In this document: in pieces, positions 1 through 12,400 of the stretch
Numbering within the stretch: the stretch's first letter is position 1
Layout of the letters: each line of letters opens with the position of its first letter
Assembly: GCA_009792885.1 (NCBI GenBank)
Contig: WMCF01000110.1
Span: 987,228 to 1,051,227 of the forward strand
Direction: 5' to 3'
DNA from: Eremophila alpestris peregrina
Lineage: Eukaryota > Chordata > Aves > Passeriformes > Alaudidae
DNA: 64,000 bases
The notes under the pieces: model-generated
Told to the model about the DNA's origin: nothing
The model's database searches: none
Seen by the model: only the letters and a program-made list of their open reading frames with translations
Translations under genes and position numbers: made by a program

Positions 1-3000
1 CTCATGAATGATGACTCCTCTGGAGTCCTTGCACTGGAACACTGCAGTTTCTCCTCAGTCTTCTTGAATCTGGGACACAAGACCAGACAGACACTCTGCC
101 TTCAACTGGCTGGCCACACTTCTTTTAAGGTAGCTCAGTATGAAATAAGTACTATTCACAATGAAGGCTCTGCCAGCTCACCTTTGGTTTGGCATCACTG
201 CAATCCTCAAGCTCCCTTCAGCTTACAAGAGGAGGCAGGATTTGTGACTTGGTAGGACACACAGAATATAACCCCAAAAATCAAACAATCCAAGGATATC
301 TTCCATAAGAGTTAACATTTATCTCACTCTCAATTTTGCTCACTGATTTCTCTTCCCTCTGTATTGTGCAATAGAACTTTTTCATTGTTTTTTTTTCTTT
401 TTTTCCATCCAGCAGCAATAGGGTTATTGATCTATATTTCTGGTTTATTATGAGAACAGCTAAGGCTGCCCTGTTTCCAACACATGGAGGGATCATGCAT
501 GAGCTGGACTGGGGCAGAGAGCTATCCTCAGGTCTAAGGGAACTTGAGTAATGTCAGTGAAATTCCAGGAAGGACCGATTTGACATTTGTGACTGCAAGA
601 AGCAAATTTCAGACACCAAGATAAATTAATATTTTCTAAAAGGTATTAAAGGGAAGACTAAGTCCATTTTACGTAAATTAAGAACCAGATATACAGCAGA
701 ATTTCATGTTCTCTTCAAACCTCAATAAATGCTGCATGCAGAATATAGATGTTCTTGGTATTTTTTCATTCTTCTCTGTTCCACTTCGCAACAACAAAAT
801 TTAGTAAACATAGAAAATGGGGTTCATTATGCTGTGTGATACCTTTTATGAATTCTAGTAGAAAAGCTTTCTATATTTATGGTTCTATCAAAAAATGTGG
901 CTAAAAAAAGGAATAGTTGCCTCTCATCAGGAAGTGAATCTGCCAAATGTTATTGCTATGGGAAATCTAAGTCACATTGGATTACCACCTGGCACCATCA
1001 CAGTTAAACTACTGTCAACTTTAAAAGGAAAAAAAAAGATTAAATTATCATGGGTTGATTAAATATGTTCCTAATCAGCTTCAATTCAATCCTTTCACAA
1101 TATAGTGAAGAAAGAGAAAGTTTACTTTTCAGTAGAGGAATTTATTGTCACTCGAAATTAAAAATTAAGAAAATAAGAAAGACTGAGATTTACAACTCAA
1201 AGATCAATGAAGGAAAATAACAGTGGGATGAAAGGATAGAGTTAACATTTTTTTTCAACTGATGAAGCAAAGTGTTTATGTAATTTTGGGGTATGCTTAA
1301 GGACCAGTTTTTAAATTTACAGCTAATTGCACCACCAGATGAAGTTTTACAAGATGACTAGGCAATCTGAAAAAATCTAAGATTCACTAAACATGAAAGG
1401 TAAACTCTGCAATTTTAAAAGTCTTCTGATGGCCATAAATAATGTGGTTGAATTTGAGCTTTTTATCAAATAATATACATAAGCTAGATATCCAACCTGC
1501 TGGGAAATCCTAATGCCAGAAATTGCAATGCAAATATTTGAAATAACTTCCCATATAAATTTATATTTGTGAGTGCACACCAAACTTTGCTATAAAAATT
1601 AAATCACTAATTTTGAAAGTAATTCCTCTGAACTAGTCATAAGTTTTTAAGTGTCCACTAAATCATATACATGTGGTCTTCAATTCATTTCTCCAATTTC
1701 ACCAAGATGACTGCATTTGGCTAGAGCTTAGGAGCAGTGTCTGCATTTTCTAAATACTCAACATGCCTTTTGTTTGTGTGGACCCTGTCTTGGCAGATGG
1801 AGAGACTGCCTCAACTATTTGGAGAATTTAACACAGGGAAGCTGGTGTGAGTGTCTCCACGATCTGTGAGAGATAGTGCAGCTTAGAAATGTGGACAAAA
1901 TTGTTCAGGATTTGTATATCTCAACATCTTACAGACTACATCTACCACTGAAATTTACGGGACTCTCAGTTAGGAGCAAGCATGAGAGGCAGCATCCTGG
2001 CCAGCTAACCATGGCTACCAATTTGATTTTGAGAAAGGCATCACAATTGTGTCCAGCCTATTATTCCATAGAACAGGGCTATTAAATATGAAATGCCCTA
2101 ACCACAGACTGCTGTTGGCATCTCAGCAAGACAGCATAAAGGTTGAGAAGCCTTGGATCTCTAATGTAACACCAGGTGTTGACCCATGAAGCATCAGGAC
2201 AAGAGAAAACAATATGGCAAAGGACATCTTGTTTTGAGATCAGGGCTGTGGTCCAAATTAAAAATTCTTTTTGGTAATTTTTACACCTATACATGTTTCT
2301 AGTCATTTTACTTGTTGCATGGTAACAAGTAAATTCTGACTTGAAAAAAATTTAAAAAATTAAACATATTAAAAAAGAAGAATTGACGTATGTAAATTAT
2401 TAATGTAGTCAAGTTAGTACCAATCAAGAGATATATTCTGTCACTGGTGATGTTAAGGTTATTTTTTTCTCTACTAGGACTCTCCATCTTTCTCAGAAGG
2501 CTCCAATTGTAATTAAAATTACAATGGTTTAATGTTAACAGTATTTCCCAACATTTTTATTTGTTTTTCTTTTAGGTAATCAAGGGCAATATGATGGTTT
2601 TGGCTTTGTTCAAAAAAGAATCAAAAATAATATTTACAGCGCTATTAAGGCACAGTGAAAAGTCAATAGTTCTATGTTTTCAATAATGACCTTATATGGT
2701 CAATAATGGCAGCCTTGATGTGTATTAGTTTAGCTGCTGAAAAACATCGAGACAAAGTATTTACTATAGGTGGATTCTGTTGAGCTTAAGTGCTACGTGT
2801 AGATTTCCAGTCTATGTCTAACTGTACATTATTTGGGAACCAGTGCTGTGTATAAACTTCTTACAGCATTGGGATGAAATAGTGTTTTGATGGAAGCTGG
2901 CCTTCCTACTTATGGCTTCAAATTTTTATACAGTCAGATTGGACAGAAATTTTAACCTTATCCTTGAGATACCTCTAAGGAAAATCCTACTAATATTATA

Positions 3001-6000
3001 ACACTAAAGGGGTAGGATAGGTGAGCTTTCTTTCAAGCCAAACCCAGAGGTGATTGTCTTTTGAAATGATTCTAGCTCTGTGGTATGAGTTAAACATCAA
3101 CATAATTTTACATGAGTCGAAGTATAATTGGAACAAGCAAAAGGTGACATTTTTGGCTCCTGCCTGCAAACTCGCATTTACTGAGTGGGAGAAGAGCATT
3201 TTCCAGGCAATCCCATGAGACTTTTGTTTCCCACTTTTGCATAGTTCTTGTTTCCTGGGGAGGTGAGGGAGAAGTCTGCAGCCTGCAGAACAGTTAGCAC
3301 TGTTAGGCCTGTGAGTTAATGTATATACCCCTAGAAAGCAACTGACAATGTAATTTTTAAATTATATAATTTGAGCCCTGTTTACATGCTTATGCTTTAC
3401 TAAATGATCCTCTGTGAATCAGAGGAGGCCTGTCTTTCATTGCCTAGCATACCCCAATGGAATGCAGCTCACCAATTTTAGCAATACACTTTTTAATTTG
3501 TTTTTATCAGGCTGGATATGATCAAATACCCTCCAGCTCACAAGTGCTTTTCTAGCTGCTTGCTGTGTTTGCCTGCTGGAGCCACAGCCTGATGCACATT
3601 CTCAGACTTGCTGATGAGTCACCCGACACAAGAGGACTCTGGGACATAGCCCAAGCCTGAGACTGGCCTGCGCAGCTGAAAACCAACACTCGTTGCTATT
3701 TAGATCTGCAGCATAAATGCCAATGTATTTCCAACATTTTAAAGGATGGTTCAGAAAGCTAGAAGTTAAAAAAAATATATATATATTTCCTTTCCCCAGT
3801 TCTAATGCTAGATTCACGGTGTTTACAAAGAGCTGTTGCAACAGCCCTGAGTTCTGAAGGAACATGTGACACATCTGAGAATCTGACAATAAAAGTATTT
3901 GTTTGAGCTCATCCCTTGTATGGCTGGGCGTAACAGGAGACATGGTCCTCCTGGAATTTGTCACTGTGGCAGCTGTGTGCATGGCAGTGGCAGCAGCTCT
4001 GCAGTTATTTGCTCCTTTGTTTACTGCAGCAAATAGAATGTGATCCCACAGACAGGGGATTTCAGACGGCAGAGAGAAGGGAGCAAAGCCCACCACAAAA
4101 AGATAATTATATAAATAACTTGTAAATAAAGGGGTCCAGCAGGGGTTCACGGAACAACTTGGGTGTTAAAGATAACCACACAATACTTGAAAACAAATGT
4201 TCCACAGCCCCACTTATCACTTCAGGGAGGTTTTAGGAAAACACTAGTCCCACACGACTCCTACACTTCATTTCTACTTCACTATGGCTGTTCCTACACC
4301 CACTTTTCCATCGCACTCTGAGATCCTGCAGGGAGAAGTGGTTTTTGTATCCCTTCTTGGTCTGAAGGCAAAGCAAAGACTTCAAATCTCTTCCTTAGAG
4401 AAGTAGATTACAGTGTTAGGAGCAGGAAAAGTCACAAAAACAACATGCTGCACATATAACGCAGAGTGAACACAAAACTAAATGCATTTGTTTCATTAAG
4501 AAAACACTTCAAGCCAACTGAACTGTGGTCAGGCTAGGGATGATTTTCAGTGCACAGAACATGTTAGGAGAAGTGGCTGTACACAAAACAATACCAGACC
4601 TTACCTGTTCCTGGCAGCAACTACTGGGATCCTTGTATTATAAATCATTATTCCTAAAGGACACGTATCAATGGCAATATCCTTTTACAGGTAATTCTAA
4701 TTTCTATTGAATTTTATATTTTGTGCTCTGAAAATACCATCTTTAGGTTACTTTCTTTATATAACATAAATGTCTTATGTTTGCCCTACTAACAAAACCC
4801 TATAGCTTTTAAAGTGCTTGGGAAAATAAATGCCTGGCATTTTTTACATAAGTAAGGTTTAGAGAAAATAGATGTCAGGACCCAGGGATATTTTCACTTT
4901 TATCCCGTTAAATTTTACAAGTTTTAACTGTGTTTCTGAATTCTTCAGAGAAGCTTTGAAATTCACAAGTTCATACAATTCACAGAGCATCTGTTGTGAA
5001 AAATAAAGAGATTGTGACTTCCAATTTAAATAACTAAGAATTCCACTATTAAAAATAAAAACCTTCTTATTTAAAATAAAGCCCAGAATAATCATCATGG
5101 CAGCAGCATAAAAAAATCTAACTTAGAATTTCAGAATAAGATGGGAATTGTTATGAATTGGAAGTCTTTGTAGTCCATTGGAATTAACTCTATGTACACC
5201 TGCAATGTAAAATTAAGAATTAAGTTTCTAGCTGCTGTTAATATTATTTAGGAACTTTGCACCAAGCCCTGGATCCCTTAAGTACTGAAACACGTATTAA
5301 AGTACCCTTTAAAGTTGCTTAATTTGGATAAAATAAAACAAATGAAGACTCTTGAAGAACTGTGCCACAGCAAAATTTTGGGATTCTGAAAATTTTTAAA
5401 TTGTAAAGTTTTCAACTGGGTAGCAGAAAAAACTAATAGATGAAGAGCACAAGGGGAAAAGTGGATGAAAACAGGGATTCTGTGAGGGAGGACAGAGGAC
5501 CTGCTCTTGGCAGAGGAAGCTTCTGAAGAGGATGCTAAGAAGACTGAAGGTGTGGGTGACAGTCTATGACATGAGGATGTTTCAATTGCATTTGAGGGTT
5601 GTTTAGCCCTTTGTGTACTGAAAATCAAGGAAAAAATTGGATGTATCAAATTCAGTGTGAATTTTATACAACCCTAATTCAATAGTCTAAATTTCTAAAG
5701 CTTGCTTTTTTTTAATAGCCTTGAGTTGTTCTCCAAGCTTTATGAATGAAGCTCTTTGAGGCCAGCTTCCCTTGACAGATTTCAAATGGAGACATAAAGT
5801 TATATATTTTTGACCTTGACTTCTCCCAAATCTCCCAGAGGGCAATGGCACAATTGGGACACTATCATTCCAGTGTCTCACAGTTACAAAATGTCACACC
5901 ATTATGGGCCTCAAAAATGCGTATCAGGTAGTGTGTTTTTATTTATATATGCAAAAACAAATCCTGGGGGTGAATCACTAAGCAGGAGGTCCCTGTTACT

Positions 6001-8674
6001 GCACTATTCTTGGTCAGACAGATTATTTTGCCAGATTTCTTAGAGATATCAAGAATTAGGCTTTAATAATGGCTTTATCCTTAGCATTTTCATTCTTTTT
6101 TACTTACTTTGTTATCACTAGCTGCTTCAACTATACTCAGGGAACATCAATTAAAAAGGAGGTGATGCTATGCCCAAGAGAATATCCTAAGCAAGGTGGG
6201 AACTGGTTTCCATGAAGGAAGTTTATAGGAAAGTGTTTTAAAAATATAATTGGACTGAGGAAAGCACCATTCTAGGAGGATGGGGGACAAGAAGCTTATG
6301 GCCAGAGTAAATGTGGCTCTTTCTGCAGCTCAACTTTTTTAAGGGAACACTTGGAATCATGTCGGGGAGGGGGGCAGTGTGAAGTTTCCTGCTATTTGAA
6401 GAAACAAATTGTAAACAAATATGCCAGGTTTTACTCCATTTTAGACTTTTGCCATTGTGCATAAAATATTTAATTCAGCTACTATGTGAACAGTAGATTA
6501 GGTGAAATATTTTGCTCAGGGTTTCAGGAAAATCTTTGTATCTCTTTTGTATCTCTACCAAAGATTCCCATAGTCAACCTACAGTACACTTTGCTACCAC
6601 AGAACTTTGCTGTAAACACAGCCTTTAGCCTTTATAGAGACACACAATGTCTTTATAAATGTCTCATGGCCAAGTGCCTGCAGAAGAGCACTGTCCACTT
6701 CAGTTTATGTATTTTTTTTCAGGTTTGAGAGACAAACCTTAGGTTGCCAGGGCTTGAACTTTCTTCTTCATTATCGCTCCCTGTGTTGTCATGGTTATCA
6801 TCTGAAATCCTCTCTAAATGCTTTTCCTATTTAACAACTCTTCTACTCTCCTTTTTCAAACTGAATAAACAGGCTGCTTGAAACTGGGGAAAGTGAGCAT
6901 TTGTATGCAGAGAATAATGCTCACAAGGGGCTGAAAAACATTTTTGACCCACAAAAACCCTCCACAGACAAATAGGCTGTGTGCTGTGACCAAAATGTTG
7001 CTATTTTTAAGGCGTCTGGCTTCTACCTGCCTCACATAATGGTCACTCCAAAAGGGATTTTGGTAGCTGGTTGACCACAAAATATGAACCTGATTTTTTG
7101 TGTTATTTTTATTTGTTTTACATTGTGGTTAAGCTTTCAAACTTTTACTGGGCAGTTTAAAAAATAATATACAGAGAGAGGGAAAGAAAAAGAAATAACA
7201 CAGAGAGACGTGGAGAGATAGAAAGGACAATTTACACATAGATATAACCCACACAGGCACACCAAAGATTTAAAAAATAGGATAGCAGAGGATTCATAAA
7301 TAGCCCCTGAAAACACAGGCTCCTTTTCTTTAGGAAAACACACGATTCCTTTGAGCAGCATCCCAAGACAGAGTGCTGCAGACCTGATATTGCAAGGTGT
7401 GCTGGTGTAATGGCTGTCTGCAAACTTGGCTCTGGCTCTGCTCAGCCCAGCTCCTGTCCCTGTGAGCTCAGCAATTTCCCAGTGGTCAGCCTGTCTTGCC
7501 ATAATCACATGCTGGCGCCACAAGAATGTTTCCTAACTGTACCCTGTACCTTGTAATGAATGCAGGCTAAAATACCCTAAACCACTTTGGTTCAGGGACA
7601 GCCATGACCTCAAGCTTAACTGCTCAATACTGTATTTATTTCTATGGAGTACCTGATAAAAAGGATACCAGCTGCAATGAATACAGCATTTTCTCTCTTT
7701 CTCACACTGTTAATTTTATGATGCCTGGAATATGAATTATTCTACTCTTTCAGTGGGTTTAAACTGGAACTTTCTCTGAGTTGCCAATAGCTCTGAGAAG
7801 GTCCAACTGAACTGCAGCTGACTAAAAGAGATAAAGTGCAGAGAGGACACACAGTTTGGAAAGCACTTCACTTAGATGAGGAGAAAAGTCAATATTTCTT
7901 CTAGAGTTACACACTTGTCCTTCCAGCACTTGTCTTAGTACACCTCCAATTAGGAGTGAGGTGTATTAAATTTAACATAAAGGATTGATCTCTGTCAAAT
8001 GTTGTTGTTACTCAGAAATAAAGATGTCCCAAGATTTAGAGCACCCCAAAATGTAAATTAAGAACAATTTTCAATTTCATAAGTTTTAAGATCCAGTTAT
8101 TAAAATTATTAGAGACAGGCCTTTGTCCAAACTAAGGTAAAAACAAGACCAAATGCCAAAGTCAAGAGTATAGATTTTATTCAAGAGAAAAAAAAATTTA
8201 CAAGTTTCCTTCAAGCTCAGCAGGGCTCTTTTTTCCCATTGCTTTCATGCCATCAGGTGCAAGAAATCACAACTCCATGATATGCAATGACTTAATCTCA
8301 CCATCCTTCCCCCAGACAAAGCATACAAAATCTAAGATATGATGTGCAAGATGACTGTGGTTTAATTCAGGTAGTTTTGCACAGCTGTTGTATCATGTTT
8401 TGCATGCAGTTTGCATGAGGAAACTTTGAATCCAAATTTCAATGTATTTTTTCTCCTTCCCCCCCCCCCTTCCATTCCAAAAGAGACATAATTCACAAGA
8501 GAAGGTTCTTAAAAGTAGCTTACATTTTCGTAACTTTAGCTAATTGGATGGAATACTCAAATACATTAAGCTATTTGGTTTGTCTTCACTTTGAAAACCA
8601 AAGATATTTTTCAGGCGATTTTAGAGGAACAGCACATAGCACATCTTTTCAGAGTTTCCCATTTATGTGGGTCC
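1..8674. other. Gene-free AT-rich stretch
   Basis: I see no exon, RNA gene or recognisable transposon here. Open frames are short except one minus-strand frame of 182 codons at 3602-4150, which has no domain I recognise. A short (AT)n run lies near 3774-3787 and a purine-rich patch near 7160-7225. A run of 11 C sits at about 8459-8470. Unique non-coding DNA is the best reading; conserved regulatory elements could be present but cannot be seen from one sequence. Confidence 0.6.
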
Positions 8675-8679
8675 ACATA
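8675..8679. repeat. Target-site duplication, left copy (ACATA)
   Basis: Five bases directly abutting the LTR boundary, identical to 9461-9465. The pair defines the insertion point and argues for a complete solo LTR rather than a fragment. Confidence 0.7.
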
Positions 8680-8838
8680 CGTCTTGGTTTGAAAGACAGG
8701 TGTCTGCTAGGGAAAATCCAGAGCCCTCCCCTTGCAATGGAGAATGCAAACCCCCTCCCTCCAAATTATTATAAATTTGAAATTAAGGGCCTTTCAAGCA
8801 AAAAAATGTGGGAATGGGAATAACAGGTTTTTTTACTA

Positions 8839-8858
8839 ATATATATATATATATATAT
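8839..8858. repeat. (AT)10 microsatellite inside the LTR
   Basis: Twenty bases of perfect AT alternation inside the minus-strand LTR, next to the position where the family's polyadenylation signal is expected. It may have grown after insertion and helped disrupt that signal. Confidence 0.9.
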
Positions 8859-9460
8859 CTAACAAAGCAAGCAAACAAAGAAACAGCTACAGCATTAATA
8901 ATAAGACAAGACCAAGAATCTCGAGGGACCACAAATCCCAGGGCAGTCTAAGCCCAGTGTCTCTGAGGCACTAGGCTGTAACAGTGGGAGATCCTGGGCT
9001 GGTGATGAGGTGGATGGGCAGTTCCACAGCGGTGGCTGGAGCAGCAGAGATGTCCCGGCAGAACAGGGGTGTGAGGTCAGCGTAGGCAAAAGCCTCAAAG
9101 CGACGGCAGGACAGGGTCGGGCCCGCTCCTGTAGGGCAGGAGGCGAGCTCAGGAATCCCCGGGCACACGAGCAGATGGTGGTAGGTTTCCCAGGAGCGGA
9201 GTCGGTGGTGACAGTGAAACTCCTCTCACAACAAGCGAACAGCCTGGGCGTCCTCTCTCCGGAGTGCCAAGGGCAAGAGTGCCCAGCCCCCAGCCCCCCC
9301 GTCCCTTTGCTGCCCAAATCTCATGTTACCAGGTTCTGTCTTCTCTTCCTTGGCTTCTTTTGTCTTTGGTTAAGTACTGACAAGTACTTGGTCCTTAGTG
9401 TCTTAGCAACTTGAGGGAAAAAAATTAAAAAAAAAAAAGAAACAAATTTAACCCCCAACA

Positions 9461-9465
9461 ACATA
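9461..9465. repeat. Target-site duplication, right copy (ACATA)
   Basis: Five bases following the terminal ACA of the LTR, identical to 8675-8679. A 5-bp match could arise by chance, but its placement at both recognisable LTR ends makes that unlikely. Confidence 0.7.
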
Positions 9466-12400
9466 TCTTGCCTCACATTGGTAGATAATTTTGTTCTCAG
9501 TAAGAAATTCTTGCCAAACTTTCTCCATTGCAAATTGCTATTTTTTATGCCATTTTTCCTTAGTGACCACCTGTGAGTTTACTGCCAGTCTTTTTTGTTG
9601 TAACTTCATCAGAGGCAGCATTCTCCTCATGCAAAACTCATATGAGATATTTAGACTACGTTAAGCTGAGTAGACAAGTGGGACCTGACTCTTGTAACTT
9701 TGCAAGAAAGGTGCATAGCAGAGGAATTCTGCTTGATTTACAGTTGGGTAAGGGAGGGAGAGTTCTTTTTAGGCACCTCGATGTGCCGTGGCATGACTCC
9801 AAAGCATGAAGGTGAGATGCCTGCTGGTAGGGTGGCGCTGCCTGTGGTATGGCAGTCTTTTGGAGTTGCTAGATTTTCTCTTGGGTCTTTTGGCTGTCTG
9901 ACCATGGGAAACAGCAGAAGTTGAGCCACCTATTGCCTGGAAGCAGCCTGGTGGAGCAGAAAGATGATGGTCCATTTTTTTCTGTCCACCAGTGCAGAGT
10001 TGCAACAAATCTTTTGAGATGACATTAGAGCTTCTTTGTTCATGGAGGCAGGTGATGGTAAAGAACCATTCTATCTACCTTTGTTCATTCCTTCAGCCTG
10101 CCTAGGTAAGTGGAAAGCCTGTTTTGCAAAGTATAGGTTAGGGCAGCCTCACCATATAGGCAGTAACCTTGACACTGACCTTCCCTGCCTGACTCCTTTG
10201 TGAAAGGGAGCTCATCTGTTTCTCATGAGCGATGAGAGCTTTTTTTTTTTACTTTCTTATTTTGATACAGAATTTAGGCAGCATAGCAGAGTGAATGACA
10301 TTTATGCAAAGTGATATTATTTCTCATATTTTTCCCTAAGCTTGAAAATTCTGGCATTGATTCCTTGCTCACTTCCCACCGCACTAAACTGGTACTTCTC
10401 AGATACTGACAGCCATGCACATAAGGTGAATGAAGATTGAGACAATTGTCAATCTATCTGGTAAAAGTGATGGTTTTTTAAAAGTTTTTTGTGCAGACTC
10501 TATTCTGAAGCTTGTAAGAATTGCTATTACAGTCAATTAAACATTTTCCTGACTGGCTGCTTTCACTTTGATTGCTTTCTATTTTGGGAAGGGGGGAAAT
10601 AAAGTAAAAATAATTATAAAGTATATTTTAAAATGAACACAAGCAGCTTTATTTGCATGTGAAAATTTATATACTAAGGGGAGAAATAGGCCGAGGTTTG
10701 CATTGACAATCTATTTTGGCACAGATCTTGAAAAATCACATGGAAGAAGTTTGTATCTGTAAAAGAAAATTTTACAGACTCACTAAACTCAAGAAATTGT
10801 GTTAACTATCCGCAGGAGAAATGCAAAAGAAGCTCAGTGAAAAGCACAGGCTAAACTGTTGCATTTGCAGGACACTAGAACTTCCACAACTGGAGGAACA
10901 GGAACACCACAAGGACATCATCAAGACCAGCAACACTAGACTTTTGAAGTCCTGACTTTGGTCAATGTTTCTAAAGTGGTGAGGTCTTGTTCAGCAATCT
11001 GGAACGGCTACAGCACCTCTAAAGAGCCTGCAACATGCTATGCAGATGGATCTGCATGAAGTTAATGCTGAATTGAATTAATTTGCATACTATTAGTTCG
11101 CACAGACTAGTAAGTGTTTTTCCATTCCTTTGTACATTGTATTTCCAGCCAGACATCTTTTTTTTTTCTTTCTTTCTTTTTAACTGCAGCTTCTCCTCAA
11201 CACAGCCATGGCTCCATGCCTGACCATTGCTCTCTAATGAACATCAGTATTCACAATTTCTATTAAGTCAGAATCAGAGCCCTTGACAAAACTGGGACTT
11301 TTCTATGTTATTTCTACTTCCTTTATCATCTACATTGTACTGTATTTCTTTATCCTTAATAAATAGCCACCTCAGTTTCAGGCTAATGTCCTTTGAATAA
11401 GACACAGCTAGAGAGCTGTGTGAATCTGTTCCAGGGGAGACAGAAGAGAAGGGGAAGAAGTGAGAAAAGACCAAGTGAAACCTTCTGCACAGCCCAGTAG
11501 AGAGTTAATTCCCCCCCTGCAAAATACTGGAGAAGACCCATAGCTGGTTATGTTACACCACCAGGAATTAAATGAAAATAGATTAAAGACAGATCCAAGT
11601 CTCTGAACATAACTGCCAGAGTGCTCCTCAGGTAAACAATGGACATGGGATGGGTAGTTAGGGAAAAGAGACCTCTGAAATGGAAGCAACCGGTGTCAAA
11701 TGGAGACATCAAGCTGGCAGGACTGGAGGTAAGAAATGCAGATACATTGAGGAGGTGAGGTTTTAACTAGGTGTCAAAGAGCAAGCCACCTCCTCAATAG
11801 CAAAGTGATAAAGCTTCTCTAAAGTCATGGTGAAAATAGGAATATATTTTTTCTAAAAACTTGCAAAAGAACCGATGCTATTTTTCAAGGGAAATGGCTT
11901 TAGTATTTTCAACAATCACCCTGAAATGCTATAGCTTTCCTTATATATGAGAAATAGGTATTTTTCCTGTGTGCAGCCATTGTGTTTGTTAGTAGAAGGA
12001 AGAGGTATTGAATAAATACCCTGAGGCATATGTTGTAGGCTGTGAAATAGAGATGACTTAACAGATCAGGAGAGCTTTAATAATAACCTGAGAAACTGGA
12101 AGCTCCCTACCAAAGCTTAACCAACACATACAGGATAACCTGTGGGAGGATTAGCCTATGGGGAGACACCTACAGCCTCTTTGTGCTTCCTGAGAGGATG
12201 CTGCAGTCTCTGTAGCTGCTCATAAAGATGCAAGATGGGTCAGTGATAAAGCCTGGCTGGCAAGGTCTGTAACCAGAGCTACAGAGAGTGTCTGACAGAA
12301 GTGGTGATGCAGGAGATGACGGCCCTTATCTTCAAGAAGGGCAGGTATTTAGACGCCCCCACGCCACCACCTCTAACCACTTCCAGGAAAAAACTGATCT

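Larger units (their letters stand above)
8675..9465 (-). mobile_element. Solo LTR of an ERVL-like endogenous retrovirus, with target-site duplication
   Basis: The element proper spans 8680-9460 (781 bp) and is flanked on both sides by the 5-bp repeat ACATA (8675-8679 and 9461-9465). Read on the minus strand it begins TGTTGGGGG and ends ...CAAACCAAGACG, where a TG...CA element would end in ACA, so the last base appears mutated. The stretch at 8682-8816, with its AAACCCCCTCCCTCC and AATTATTATAAATTTG motifs, matches a songbird LTR family I remember. The expected polyadenylation signal is degraded at about 8820-8838 and is followed in the plus direction by (AT)10. The middle (about 8930-9320) is GC- and CpG-rich, unlike its surroundings. 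A 5-bp duplication fits ERVL or ERV1 elements. No gag, pol or env sequence is present, as expected after LTR-LTR recombination. The subfamily name is not determined. Confidence 0.75.

Noticed and set aside
8895..9414. Overlapping open frames of 140 (minus) and 134 (plus) codons
   Set aside because: Both lie inside the solo LTR, where GC-rich sequence has few stop codons. LTRs of this kind do not encode proteins and no domain is visible.
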